A stretch of 64,000 nucleotides of DNA from an uncultured Roseibium sp. (GTDB lineage Bacteria; Pseudomonadota; Alphaproteobacteria; Rhizobiales; Stappiaceae): contig NZ_CANMNP010000004.1 of assembly GCF_947499295.1 (NCBI RefSeq), forward strand, positions 186,001-250,000. The letters are read 5' to 3'. The notes beneath the pieces were generated by a model. It searched no databases, had not been told where the DNA came from, and saw only the letters and a list, made by a program, of their open reading frames with translations. Position numbers and translations under genes: made by a program. Of this stretch, positions 7,861-16,355 are shown one piece after another; the first letter of the stretch is position 1; the number at the start of each line of letters is the position of its first letter.

Positions 7861-8700
7861 ATGACTGAAAACACGACCACTCCGGAAGAAGGTGCGCCGG
7901 CTTCTGCAAAGGATGCACCGGGCCCAACCGGGCTACGGCCCATGCCTCAAGTCAGGAAGATAAACGGGAACGATGTGATCGATGCCCTGGCGGCCGGTCT
8001 TGCGGACATACGGCGCGCTCCGGTCTATGGACTGACGATCGGTGCCCTGTTTGCTGCCGGGGGACTGTTTGTGGTCTTGAGTGCCGCAGCTCTTGAAATG
8101 AGTTACCTGTCTTATCCTGCAGCAGCCGGTTTTGTTCTCATCGGGCCCTTTGCGGCGGTTGGACTTTATGAAGTAAGCCGCCGCCTTGAAAGCGGTGACG
8201 AACTCTCGTGGAAAACGGTGCTCGGAACCATCTGGGCACAAAAGGGCCGCGAACTCTCCTGGATGGCCTTCGTGGTGCTCTTCATCCAGATCATGTGGAT
8301 GTATCAGGTCCGGTTGCTGCTGGCACTGTTTTTGGGATTTCGCTCTTTCGCCTCGTTCGATGAATTCCTGACCCAGGTGATCACAACGCCTGAAGGCCTG
8401 ATGTTCCTGGCCGTCGGCCATGTTGTCGGCGCGATCCTGTCGCTGCTTCTCTTCTCATTGACCGTCGTTTCCTTCCCGTTGCTTCTGGAAGACGACCGCG
8501 ACTTCATCACTGCGATGATCACCAGCGTCCGCGCCGTCGTGACGTCGCCTGTGCCGATGATCGGCTGGGCAATTGTTGTGACCGCTGTGCTGATTGTCTC
8601 GATGGTACCGGCATTTCTCGGTCTGATCTTGACCCTCCCGATCCTAGGTCATACGACCTGGCACCTTTACAAGAAGTGCGTGGTTCTGCCGGAGGAATAA
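7861..8700 (+). CDS. DUF2189 domain membrane protein
   Basis: A 279-residue inner-membrane protein of the DUF2189 family, function unknown. About six hydrophobic helices are seen from residue 60 on, including GLTIGALFAAGGLFVVLSA and VVSFPLLLEDDRDF, the latter a typical family loop. The N-terminus is a hydrophilic proline/alanine-rich stretch. I start it at ATG 7861 with GGGAGG at 7845-7850 rather than at the GTG 7795, because the region between holds a GC hairpin (7811-7816 with 7822-7827) more likely to be leader RNA. DUF2189 genes are often near respiratory or cytochrome genes, and here cytochrome b561 lies 186 bases upstream. Confidence 0.85.
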   Translation: MTENTTTPEEGAPASAKDAPGPTGLRPMPQVRKINGNDVIDALAAGLADIRRAPVYGLTIGALFAAGGLFVVLSAAALEMSYLSYPAAAGFVLIGPFAAVGLYEVSRRLESGDELSWKTVLGTIWAQKGRELSWMAFVVLFIQIMWMYQVRLLLALFLGFRSFASFDEFLTQVITTPEGLMFLAVGHVVGAILSLLLFSLTVVSFPLLLEDDRDFITAMITSVRAVVTSPVPMIGWAIVVTAVLIVSMVPAFLGLILTLPILGHTTWHLYKKCVVLPEE

Positions 8701-9035
8701 ACCGGCAGATAAATGGCGATCCCGGCTATTGCATGAACGGGCATGAGCCGGGCAGTCATCCGGAGTGTGTGTTCGCAGCCGCACAGGGGAAATCGGCTGA
8801 CAGTCATAAAGAAAACTTCGCTTAAATCTTGAACGAATGGCTTTCGACTAAGCGATAGCGTTCTGACTGACACTGTTTTTCGATTGAACCGCTGAGGAAC
8901 CAAATTCGTCTTTAAACAATCAATTCATGTTCAAAAATGTATTCAATTCACGTCCAGCCTGTGAGAACCTGAAATCCTTGATGGTGGCGCGGTGAGGCCC
9001 CGATCCGGTTTTCATTTGAAAGATAGAGACGACGC
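8701..9035. other. Non-coding stretch
   Basis: About 335 bases with no gene. A loose inverted repeat (CCCGGC near 8722, GCCGGG near 8747) after the DUF2189 stop could help termination, but there is no T-run. An AT-rich segment at about 8905-8955 probably carries the promoter of the next gene. Confidence 0.4.
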
Positions 9036-9497
9036 ATGAGCGATGCCCCAGCAGTCAGGACGCCCTGGTCGGGAATAACTGGAATGATGGCCGGTGCAAT
9101 CGCGCTGATTCTGGCGCTCTTCATTCACAGTGCTGGTCCGTTCGATCCCCAGCCAACTATCGGACAGTCAATTGGGGAAATCGCAGCAGACATTCGTACA
9201 TCTGCTCTCAAAGGCCTCAAAGGCGAAGCTCAAACGGCAGCCGAAGCCAAGGCATGGAGCCTGGATCGCATCCTCTCAGCGTCAGCTTATGTACTCGGCG
9301 GGATCGCCATCATCCTCGGCGTTGTCGGCTTTGTCCTGAAGGAGAACAGGCGTATTGTCATCGCGGCAGTCGGTTTCGGTGGTTTGGCAGTCGGATTTCA
9401 ACTGTTTGTCTGGACCGTCATGATCATCGCCGGCGTGATTATCATCGGATACATATTGGCAAATCTCGGTGGTATTTTGGGCGACTTTTCCGGATGA
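9036..9497 (+). CDS. Small integral membrane protein, function unknown
   Basis: A 153-residue protein with three to four transmembrane segments: GMMAGAIALILALFIHS near residue 15, YVLGGIAIILGVVGFVL near residue 85, and two at the C-terminus (AAVGFGGLAVGFQLFVW and MIIAGVIIIGYILANL). Between the first and second lies a soluble loop rich in Ala and Lys. I do not recognise a named family. It is monocistronic, and the RBS is weak (GATAGAGACGACGC before the ATG). The codon use is like its neighbours, so I take it as a real gene. Confidence 0.75.
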   Translation: MSDAPAVRTPWSGITGMMAGAIALILALFIHSAGPFDPQPTIGQSIGEIAADIRTSALKGLKGEAQTAAEAKAWSLDRILSASAYVLGGIAIILGVVGFVLKENRRIVIAAVGFGGLAVGFQLFVWTVMIIAGVIIIGYILANLGGILGDFSG

Positions 9498-9612
9498 AAG
9501 AGATCGTTTGAGCGCACTTGTGTTTTCTGCTTTCAACACTCTTCCGATTGGGGAGTTGCGCTGGTCCTGTTGAATTGCCGCGAGGCCGCAAATGACTGAC
9601 GGATGGAATGCC

Positions 9613-10434
9613 TTAGGCTTCGCCGTCTTCTTCCGCTTCCATCACAGCCTTGCGCTGCTGCCAGTCCTTCAGAAGTTCAATGTCCATCTCCACTGAACGA
9701 TAGTCGACGCGGGTGAGATACAATCCATCTGCCGGAGCAACCGGTCCGCAGGCCTTGCGGTCTCGCGCTTGTAGTGCCCTCGTGATGTCACCCGGGCCCC
9801 ATTTCCCCTCGCCGACCAGACGCAAAGTGCCAACCATGGAGCGCACCTGATTGTGCAGGAACGACCGTGAGGAACATTCGGCGATGACGAATTCTCCCTC
9901 CCGAGAGACGCTGAATTCCTCAAGTGTCCTTTCCGGGCTCCTGGCCTGGCAGCGCGAATGGCGAAATGTCGTAAAATCATGATGGCCCACAAATTCCTGC
10001 GCGGCGGCGTGCATGGCATCGGCGTCCAGTTCAGGCTTCACATGCCAGGCAAGCCCCAGTTGATGGGTCAGTGGCGGCAAGCGATTGTGGATCCGATACC
10101 GATAGGATCTGCGAATTGCAGAGAACCGCGCATCGAAACCTTCATGCATTTCTTCAACGCCCAGGATCACGACAGGGTCCGGCTGGCAGTGAAAATTCAT
10201 GGCGCCCATGATGGTTTTTACCGGCCAGGGTTTGCTCAGATCCGCATGACAGACCTGACCTGTCGCGTGCACCCCGGTGTCCGTCCGTCCTGCGCCACCA
10301 ATCGTTACGGCTTCACCCGTGAACGCCTTGAGGGCACGCTCAATCACGGCCTGTACGGACGGTCCGTTGGACTGGCGCTGCCAGCCGCAAAAGGGCCGGC
10401 CATCATATTCAACCGTCAACTTGTAGCGTGGCAT
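9613..10434 (-). CDS. truA: tRNA pseudouridine(38-40) synthase TruA
   Basis: A 273-residue enzyme converting uridines 38-40 of the tRNA anticodon arm to pseudouridine. The catalytic aspartate is in GAGRTDTGVHATGQV, and the N-terminal MPRYKLTVEYDGRPFCGWQRQ is the usual family start, which is why I place the start at 10434 rather than at the longer frame from 10512 that overlaps the acetyltransferase gene. It is the last gene of a leftward cluster, 13 bases after the GNAT stop. The short C-terminal acidic tail (EAEEDGEA) is not part of the fold. Confidence 0.97.
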   Translation of the reverse strand: MPRYKLTVEYDGRPFCGWQRQSNGPSVQAVIERALKAFTGEAVTIGGAGRTDTGVHATGQVCHADLSKPWPVKTIMGAMNFHCQPDPVVILGVEEMHEGFDARFSAIRRSYRYRIHNRLPPLTHQLGLAWHVKPELDADAMHAAAQEFVGHHDFTTFRHSRCQARSPERTLEEFSVSREGEFVIAECSSRSFLHNQVRSMVGTLRLVGEGKWGPGDITRALQARDRKACGPVAPADGLYLTRVDYRSVEMDIELLKDWQQRKAVMEAEEDGEA

Positions 10435-10447
10435 TCCCGGCGCCGAC

Positions 10448-10984
10448 CTATTCGAACTCTTGAAACGGCGTTGCAAACGCCACTTCGATGGGCAGATCGC
10501 GGGTGCCGGCATCCGTCAAGCCCAGGGCCATGAACGCAGCCCCGGCATAAGGCCCCTGGACCTTCCGGGCCAACTCGGCATCAAAACCGAACCTTGGGAA
10601 GAAGGCCGGCGGCCCGAGCACCAGAACCAGGTCTTCGCCGTTTTCCTTCAAGGCTTCGAGCGAAACGCGCGTCAGCGTCGTGCCGATGCCCTTGTTCTGC
10701 CTGTCGGGTGCAACGGACACTGGAGCAAGGCAGGAAATCTGCATGGCCTGGCCCGCACCTATAGCAGCCGGTGTTACCCTGCTATAGGCGACATGGCCGA
10801 CAATTCGATTGGTTTCATCCAATGCAACCTGTTCCAGCACCAGAGCTCCGCAGTGACGCAGTGTGCTCACCAATCGGGCTTCCCGGTCGGACGGAAAGGC
10901 CGCCGAAATCAGATCCCGGATCTCGCTTTCATCAGCCGGGGTAACGTCCCGGACTGTCAGGTTGGGAATGGCGGTCGGCGGCAT
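10448..10984 (-). CDS. GNAT family N-acetyltransferase (YhbS-like)
   Basis: A 178-residue protein with the acetyl-CoA-binding motif A seen as VAPDRQNKGIGTTLTR (an R/Q-x-x-G-x-G/A variant) after the strand ISCLAPVSV, then VLVLGPPAFFPRFGF, which is typical of the YhbS subgroup. A good RBS (AGGAG) precedes ATG 10984. The gene lies between fmt and truA in the translation-related cluster, with 24 bases from fmt and 13 to truA, which might suggest an RNA- or ribosome-linked substrate. The substrate is not deducible. Confidence 0.9.
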   Translation of the reverse strand: MPPTAIPNLTVRDVTPADESEIRDLISAAFPSDREARLVSTLRHCGALVLEQVALDETNRIVGHVAYSRVTPAAIGAGQAMQISCLAPVSVAPDRQNKGIGTTLTRVSLEALKENGEDLVLVLGPPAFFPRFGFDAELARKVQGPYAGAAFMALGLTDAGTRDLPIEVAFATPFQEFE

Positions 10985-11008
10985 TGTTCTTTCTCCTGTC
11001 GTTCCAGA

Positions 11009-11947
11009 CTAGTCCAGAACCACCCCTTCAGATAGGGAAACCCCTCGCAGAAACTCCTCGCCGCTCATCGGCCTTTTTCCTGCCCGCTGAAGTTCGTCCA
11101 GTCGTATGGCCCCTTCCACACAAGCAATCACGGGCGCTCCATTTGCAGATATCACCGTTCCCGGTGCACCGCCTCCGTCAGATAGGGCGCTTCGCAGGAT
11201 CTTCACCCGCTCTGGCTTGGTACCAAGCGTCATTTCGCACCAGGCCCCGGGAAATGGCGACAACCCCCGAATATGATTGTGGACGTCGCCTGCTGTTTGT
11301 GACCAGTTGATGCGCGTTTCCTGCTTTGAAAGCTTGGCTGCGTATGTAACACCCCCCTCAGCCTGCACCTTTTCACCAAGCGCGCCTCTAGAGAGCGCTG
11401 CCAGCGCGCGCACCATAAGATCTCCGCCCAGCGCTGAAAGGTGATCATGCAGTTCGCCTGCGGTCATGTTTTCGGTGATCACCACTGATTCAGACATGCA
11501 GACCGGGCCGGTATCAAGCCCTTCTTCCATGCGCATCACCTGCACCGCGCTTTCCTTGTCGCCAGCCATGATGGCCCGATTTATGGGCGCCGCACCGCGC
11601 CAGCGCGGCAACAGGGAAGCGTGCAGATTGAGGCAACCGAATTGCGGTGCGTCCAGAACCGCCTTCGGCAGCAATAGTCCGTAGGCCACGACAACGGCGA
11701 CATCCGCGTTGAGGTCCGCAAACCGGACCTGTTCATCTTCGCTCTTCAGGCTGGTAGGCGTAAACACGGGGATACCGAACGATTCCGCAGCTTCATGAAC
11801 CGGAGACTTTTTCAGCTCCATTCCACGTCCTGCCGGGCGTGGCGGCTGCGAATAGCATGCGACCAGATCATGTCCCTGGCCGACAATTTCCATCAGAGTC
11901 GGCACCGAGAAATCCGGAGTGCCCATAAAAACAACACGAAGAGACAT
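11009..11947 (-). CDS. fmt: Methionyl-tRNA formyltransferase
   Basis: A 312-residue enzyme that formylates initiator Met-tRNA using 10-formyl-tetrahydrofolate. The N-terminus [12 protein letters not shown] is diagnostic. The active-site block [19 protein letters not shown] carries the catalytic Asn and His, and EEGLDTGPV holds the catalytic Asp. A C-terminal tRNA-binding domain follows. It belongs with def (peptide deformylase), which removes the same formyl group later. Here marC lies between the two, with 124 bases between marC and fmt. RBS weak. Confidence 0.97.
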   Translation of the reverse strand: MSLRVVFMGTPDFSVPTLMEIVGQGHDLVACYSQPPRPAGRGMELKKSPVHEAAESFGIPVFTPTSLKSEDEQVRFADLNADVAVVVAYGLLLPKAVLDAPQFGCLNLHASLLPRWRGAAPINRAIMAGDKESAVQVMRMEEGLDTGPVCMSESVVITENMTAGELHDHLSALGGDLMVRALAALSRGALGEKVQAEGGVTYAAKLSKQETRINWSQTAGDVHNHIRGLSPFPGAWCEMTLGTKPERVKILRSALSDGGGAPGTVISANGAPVIACVEGAIRLDELQRAGKRPMSGEEFLRGVSLSEGVVLD

Positions 11948-12071
11948 GGAGGTCCTGAGGCTTTAAAGGATTTCGTCCCTTATTGCGTCTTGAGGCGTGC
12001 CTTGCAAGCGTTTGAGTCAGGTTGTTCAAGCGATTGCAGCGAAGGAAAGCGGCATCCTCCTGCGCTGCGGA

Positions 12072-12704
12072 CTATGCCAGGCCGGGCAACAACACCTTGA
12101 GACTTCCTGCCATCATTTCCATGGCAATCGCTGCCAGGATCATACCCATCAGGCGGCTCATCACACTGTTTGCAGTTTGACCGATGAAGCGAGACAGAAA
12201 CGGCGCAGCAAAGAAAGTCCCGACAAGCAGCGCGATTGCGGCCGACACACCCGCGACATAAGCAATTTCCTGCTCCAATCCGCTGACTTGCCCTCTGAAA
12301 ATGATCATGGTCGAGATCGATCCGGGTCCGAGCAGAATTGGGACTGTCAATGGATAGATTGCAGGATTGTCCTGTGACTTCATGTGTTCCTTTTCGGAGG
12401 ACGTGCCGTGATGGGCCTGCGTCTTCTGGCCGCGAATGAGGTCCAGTGCAATCAACAGGATCAAAAACCCGCCGGCGAGCCTGAATGCGTCCAGCGAAAT
12501 TCCGAAGACCTTCAGCACGATGTCACCACTCAGCCCGATGAAAACCGCACCAATGCTGAGACTGATCAAAAGCGTGAACGCAACCTTGCGTTCAAACGCC
12601 GGCCCCCTGTCAGCGGTCAGCGACAGGAATACCGGCAAATTGGCAATCGGACTCATGATGGCGAAAAGCGCGGCAAAGATTTTCAGGAAGAACTCCTGAT
12701 CCAT
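12072..12704 (-). CDS. MarC family membrane protein
   Basis: A 210-residue protein with six predicted transmembrane segments. FALFAIMSPIANLPVFLSLT-type sequence at the N-terminus is the family hallmark (P and N residues in helix 1), with GGFLILLIALDLI and LGPGSISTMI further on. MarC proteins were once linked to multiple antibiotic resistance, but that role has been withdrawn and the transport function is unknown. A GGGG-rich RBS precedes the ATG. The gene is inserted between def and fmt on the same strand, 29 bases after def, so it is probably co-transcribed. Confidence 0.93.
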   Translation of the reverse strand: MDQEFFLKIFAALFAIMSPIANLPVFLSLTADRGPAFERKVAFTLLISLSIGAVFIGLSGDIVLKVFGISLDAFRLAGGFLILLIALDLIRGQKTQAHHGTSSEKEHMKSQDNPAIYPLTVPILLGPGSISTMIIFRGQVSGLEQEIAYVAGVSAAIALLVGTFFAAPFLSRFIGQTANSVMSRLMGMILAAIAMEMMAGSLKVLLPGLA

Positions 12705-12733
12705 ATGCTCTGCCCCTTCTTATTCCCCGGAGA

Positions 12734-13252
12734 TTAGCTTCGTCCGGCCTGTTTTGCCTGTTTCGTGAATTTCTTCACGACGCGATCACGCTTCAGTTTT
12801 GACAGATAGTCAATGAACAGCTTGCCGTTCAGGTGATCAAGCTCATGCTGAATGCAGGTCGCCAAAAGGCCATCGGCCTTGATTTCCCGCTCAGCTCCCT
12901 CCCGGTTCAGAAACTGGATTGTCACTTCGGCCGGTCGCTCGACATCCTCAAAAAACTCAGGGATCGAGAGGCAACCTTCCTGATAGACCGACAATTCCTC
13001 GCTGGACCAGACGATTTTCGGGTTGATGAACACCATCGGTTCTTTCGGCGCGTCTTCCTTGGCGACATCGAGCACGAAGATGCGTTTTAAAATTCCAATC
13101 TGACTGGCAGCAAGGCCGATGCCAGGGGCCTCATACATTGTTTCCAGCATGTCGTCAGCAAGCGCACGGGCATCATCATCGACAGTATCGATGGGAGCGC
13201 AGATCTCGCGCAGGACCGGATCCGGAATGGTGATAATAGGGCGTATCGTCAT
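12734..13252 (-). CDS. def: Peptide deformylase
   Basis: A 172-residue metalloenzyme that removes N-formyl groups from new proteins. All three motifs are intact: [19 protein letters not shown] (metal-ligand Cys) and QHELDHLNG (two His ligands and catalytic Glu). I use ATG 13252 because the protein there begins [12 protein letters not shown] as in homologues. A GTG at 13273 would add only seven residues. It is the first gene of the def-marC-fmt-GNAT-truA run and is divergent from rmuC. Confidence 0.97.
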   Translation of the reverse strand: MTIRPIITIPDPVLREICAPIDTVDDDARALADDMLETMYEAPGIGLAASQIGILKRIFVLDVAKEDAPKEPMVFINPKIVWSSEELSVYQEGCLSIPEFFEDVERPAEVTIQFLNREGAEREIKADGLLATCIQHELDHLNGKLFIDYLSKLKRDRVVKKFTKQAKQAGRS

Positions 13253-13341
13253 GCGACTGACATAGGCAATCACGCCGCGCCGGTCAACGCGGAATTCCGC
13301 TGCTTCCCAACCGTTTTCAACGTACTTCGACAGGCGGCTGG

Positions 13342-14562
13342 ATGGGCCTGTCCACCGAATCGTTCTATGTTTGTTTCATGAATGAGATCCTGTTTGAGTT
13401 TGGCGGACGTCCCGTCACGGTTCTTGAAACCGCGATCACGGGTGGTTTGCTGCTGCTGACGCTTATTGTCTGGCTGGTTCTGAAAACCATGCGTGAAATC
13501 CGTTTGCGTGCAGAGGCCGACACAGCCTCGGCCGAACGCATCCACGAACTTGAAAGCCACTTGTCTCAATTGCTGAAAAGCCAGGGCGAGATGACCGGTC
13601 GCATGCAGACGATGGCTGAAGTCTTCGGTTCCAGGCAATCGGACATGATGCGCGCCGTCAACGAACGGCTCGACGGCATGGGTCACAAGCTTGGACTTTC
13701 CATGGCCGATACCAGCAAGCAGACGCAGGAAGGTCTGCGTCACGTGCACGAGCGGCTGGCCGTCATCGACCGCGCCCAGCGGACGATTACCGATCTGTCC
13801 GGTCAGGTTGGGCAATTGCAGGCGATTTTGTCCAATAAGCAGACGCGAGGTGCCTTTGGGCAAGGCCGGATGGAAGCCATCATTCAGGACCAGATGGCAC
13901 CCAGTACCTATTCGTTTCAGGCAACTCTTTCCAACAACAGCCGTCCGGACTGTTTGATCCACATGCCGAACGGGGCACCTTCCCTTGCCGTTGACGCCAA
14001 GTTCCCGCTGGAGGCATTCAATCTGCTCCGGAATGCAGAAAGCGACGATCAGCTCAAATATGCACAAGCCCAGTTCCGACGGGATTTTTCAAAACATATT
14101 CAGGATATCGGCGAGAAATATCTTTTACCGGGAGAAACTCAGGATACAGCGTTTCTGTTCGTGCCTTCGGAAAGCGTCTTCGCGGAACTGAACGAAGGCT
14201 TTGAGGATCTCGTCCAGAAATCGCACCGGGCACGAGTGGTGATCGTTTCACCGTCATTGCTCATGTTGTCGATCCAGGTCATACAATCGGTCCTGCGAGA
14301 TGCCAAGATGCGGGAACAAGCTCACCTCATTCAAGCGGAAGTTGGGCACCTGATTGCCGATGTCAGCAGATTGAACGACAGGGTTGGCAAGCTGCAGTCC
14401 CACTTTGCGCAGGCGAACAAGGACATCGATCAGATCCTTATTTCAACCGACAAGATCTCCAAGCGCAGCCGCAAGATTGAGGACCTGGAGCTTGGGGAGC
14501 TTGAAGGAAAGGGACAGGAGGAGGCCGCGTCCGAGCCTCAGATGGCGCTAACGCCCAAGTAA
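13342..14562 (+). CDS. rmuC: DNA recombination protein RmuC
   Basis: A 406-residue RmuC family protein. A single transmembrane anchor ([17 protein letters not shown]) near residue 35 is followed by a long coiled coil to about residue 170, then the nuclease-like domain with [12 protein letters not shown] (the conserved D-x-K core of a PD-(D/E)XK fold) and the C-terminal [18 protein letters not shown] block. RmuC limits inversions at short repeats in E. coli. The start is uncertain: ATG 13342 has an AGGCGG-like RBS, while ATG 13378 gives [10 protein letters not shown], closer to homologues but without an RBS. Divergent from def. Confidence 0.93.
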   Translation: MGLSTESFYVCFMNEILFEFGGRPVTVLETAITGGLLLLTLIVWLVLKTMREIRLRAEADTASAERIHELESHLSQLLKSQGEMTGRMQTMAEVFGSRQSDMMRAVNERLDGMGHKLGLSMADTSKQTQEGLRHVHERLAVIDRAQRTITDLSGQVGQLQAILSNKQTRGAFGQGRMEAIIQDQMAPSTYSFQATLSNNSRPDCLIHMPNGAPSLAVDAKFPLEAFNLLRNAESDDQLKYAQAQFRRDFSKHIQDIGEKYLLPGETQDTAFLFVPSESVFAELNEGFEDLVQKSHRARVVIVSPSLLMLSIQVIQSVLRDAKMREQAHLIQAEVGHLIADVSRLNDRVGKLQSHFAQANKDIDQILISTDKISKRSRKIEDLELGELEGKGQEEAASEPQMALTPK

Positions 14563-14701
14563 TGACGGCTTGCTTCAGGTGTTTACCTGCCAACCTTGAA
14601 ACGTAAACTGGTCCAACTTCAGCACGACGCCTGAACCCGGTTTTTGATAGCACTAGCCCGATTTCAACGCGGCTCATCATGTTTCATCATAGGAGTGTTC
14701 C

Positions 14702-15001
14702 ATGCCCAACGCAGTGACGATGGATGTTTCCCAAACCGAGCCGCCGACCACTTTTTCACCACCTCAACAAGCGCTCTGGTGGTTGAAGAAAGGAACGCTG
14801 AAGCTGGGCCCTGAATGGGAAAAGGCGCATGAAATCTGTCAGGCCTCGGAAGGGGAAGCCGCGCATGACTGGATCCATGGTCTGTGCCACCTGATCGAAA
14901 ACGATCCTGGAAATGCAGCCTACTGGTTTCGCCGCGCCGGCCGGCCAAACAGCACAAACGACATTGCTGTACTATGGCAAGAAATTGCGGAAACGATCTG
15001 A
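14702..15001 (+). CDS. Small conserved hypothetical protein
   Basis: A 99-residue soluble protein with an RBS (AGGAG) 7 bases before the ATG. The core AHDWIHGLCHLIENDPGNAAYWFRRAGRP is in the style of a conserved alphaproteobacterial protein, remembered with a W-x-H-x-L and N-AAYWYRRAGR pattern; no function is known to me. It resembles a single helical hairpin like one TPR. It stands alone between rmuC and the leftward NlpC gene, 139 bases after rmuC. Confidence 0.8.
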   Translation: MPNAVTMDVSQTEPPTTFSPPQQALWWLKKGTLKLGPEWEKAHEICQASEGEAAHDWIHGLCHLIENDPGNAAYWFRRAGRPNSTNDIAVLWQEIAETI

Positions 15002-15033
15002 TCTGGCGCTGAACATGGGTCGTTCCAAACAGC

Positions 15034-15915
15034 TTATGCGGACCTCACGGGCGGCAAGCGGCGAGCGCGCGTGATTGCTCCCCATTCGGTGTCGGCAATC
15101 CTCTTGATGGCCAGATCCAGGGGTTCATGCGAAACTGTCATGGTGTTTCCGTTTGCGTGCAGCAACACGTTAGGGCGGGTCACAATGCCAACGTGGCCGC
15201 GCCAGAATATCAGGTCCCCGCGCCGGAATGCCGAGGGATCTTCGTGAGGGATCTCCTCACCGACCTCATCTTCCTGCATGTCACTGTCTCGTGGAATGTC
15301 GATACCGGCCGCTTGCGCCGCCAGCTGGACCAATGCCGAGCAATCAAGTCCCAGACTTGTCCGGCCACCCCAAAGATATGGTGTGCCCAGAAACTCCTCA
15401 GCAACAGCCACCCAGTCGTGATCCCGCGCTTCAAGCGAAACCAGATGCTTTGCAACGACCGCAGACCCATCGCTCAAGAGCGCGTAGTTCAGTCCCCGCG
15501 TCTCAGTCTCGTCGACGACAGTAACCAGAGACCCCATAGACAAAAATCCGAGCTGGGGAAACTTCAGATCGGGACCCGGGTAGCGGAAAGTGCGCAAGGC
15601 GCGGACGCGATGCGTTGCCGCTCTAATTGGACCAATACCATCGGATGAAAACCAGCCGACATACCCGTCGGTGTCCAATTGCCCCCAGGCCCAGCCCTCG
15701 GCCGTTTGCTCGAACACTGTTACCCATTCGCCGCATAGGGCCTCGGTGTCGATCGAGAGGTCGAACCTGGGATCTGCCCGCAAGGCCAGACGGTCCGCCA
15801 TTACTTGAAAGATCTCTCCTTCGATGAAACGGCTAACCTGCACACGCCCCTCATAGTCAATTGAGGCAAGGTCAGGCCGGACAGGATGTCGACGGCGATC
15901 AAGGGTCTCATTCAT
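15034..15915 (-). CDS. NlpC/P60 (C40) family cell-wall peptidase
   Basis: A 293-residue endopeptidase. Two SH3-like domains occupy residues about 30-155 (WVTVFEQTAEGWAWGQLDTDGYVGW), followed by the NlpC/P60 papain-like domain. The catalytic Cys is in LGLDCSALVQ, the first His in GHVGIV, and the third polar residue is the His of LLHANG. These enzymes cut D-Glu-diaminopimelate bonds in murein peptides. No signal peptide is visible, so the protein may act in the cytoplasm on recycled muropeptides or be exported by a non-classical route. It is the last gene of a leftward run after the M17 aminopeptidase and a MarR gene, with 30 bases between it and marR. Confidence 0.93.
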   Translation of the reverse strand: MNETLDRRRHPVRPDLASIDYEGRVQVSRFIEGEIFQVMADRLALRADPRFDLSIDTEALCGEWVTVFEQTAEGWAWGQLDTDGYVGWFSSDGIGPIRAATHRVRALRTFRYPGPDLKFPQLGFLSMGSLVTVVDETETRGLNYALLSDGSAVVAKHLVSLEARDHDWVAVAEEFLGTPYLWGGRTSLGLDCSALVQLAAQAAGIDIPRDSDMQEDEVGEEIPHEDPSAFRRGDLIFWRGHVGIVTRPNVLLHANGNTMTVSHEPLDLAIKRIADTEWGAITRARRLPPVRSA

Positions 15916-15945
15916 GGTTTCTCAACACGAGCCAGATTTCAAAAT

Positions 15946-16296
15946 TCAGCGAGGCAGTTCCTGGGCCTTTTCAACCACAAGATCTCCAAGCTGCTCCAAA
16001 TAAAGCGCGCCTTCAACCGTACGGGTGATAATAACATTGCGTTTGTCGGCTTCGTCCCGTTTCCGCGAGAGAAGGCGCATGCTCCCCAGCGTGTCGAGTG
16101 CACGCGTGATGGCCGGTTTTGTGACGTTCAGTTTCGCGGCAAGTCCCCGTACCGTATGTGGCGGCGGTTCCAGATAGACGGTGAGCAATATCGTCATCTG
16201 GCGCGCAGACAAATCCTGTTCGCTGTCGCGAACCAGCGCCAGATTGACTTCATGCAGCAATTTCAGCGCCTGTGACGCTCGAATATCGACAGCCAT
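15946..16296 (-). CDS. MarR family winged-helix regulator
   Basis: A short 116-residue MarR-type regulator. The helix-turn-helix is in TVRGLAAKLNVTKPAITRALDTLGSMRLLSRKRDEADKR in pieces, with the DKRNVIITRT wing. The N-terminal dimerisation helix is shorter than in most family members, but the DNA-binding core is complete. It lies between the M17 aminopeptidase (59 bases) and the NlpC/P60 gene (30 bases) on the same strand, so it probably controls this small operon. No clear palindrome was found in the promoter region upstream of the aminopeptidase. Confidence 0.9.
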   Translation of the reverse strand: MAVDIRASQALKLLHEVNLALVRDSEQDLSARQMTILLTVYLEPPPHTVRGLAAKLNVTKPAITRALDTLGSMRLLSRKRDEADKRNVIITRTVEGALYLEQLGDLVVEKAQELPR

Positions 16297-16355
16297 GGAT
16301 CAATGGTTCCATCCCGTTTTCTTAGCGATAAGAGCACAAAAACGTTTCGGAGCCG

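Noticed and set aside
13270..14067. Minus-strand ORF of 265 residues
   Set aside because: Antisense to rmuC, which has clear family motifs and coding bias.
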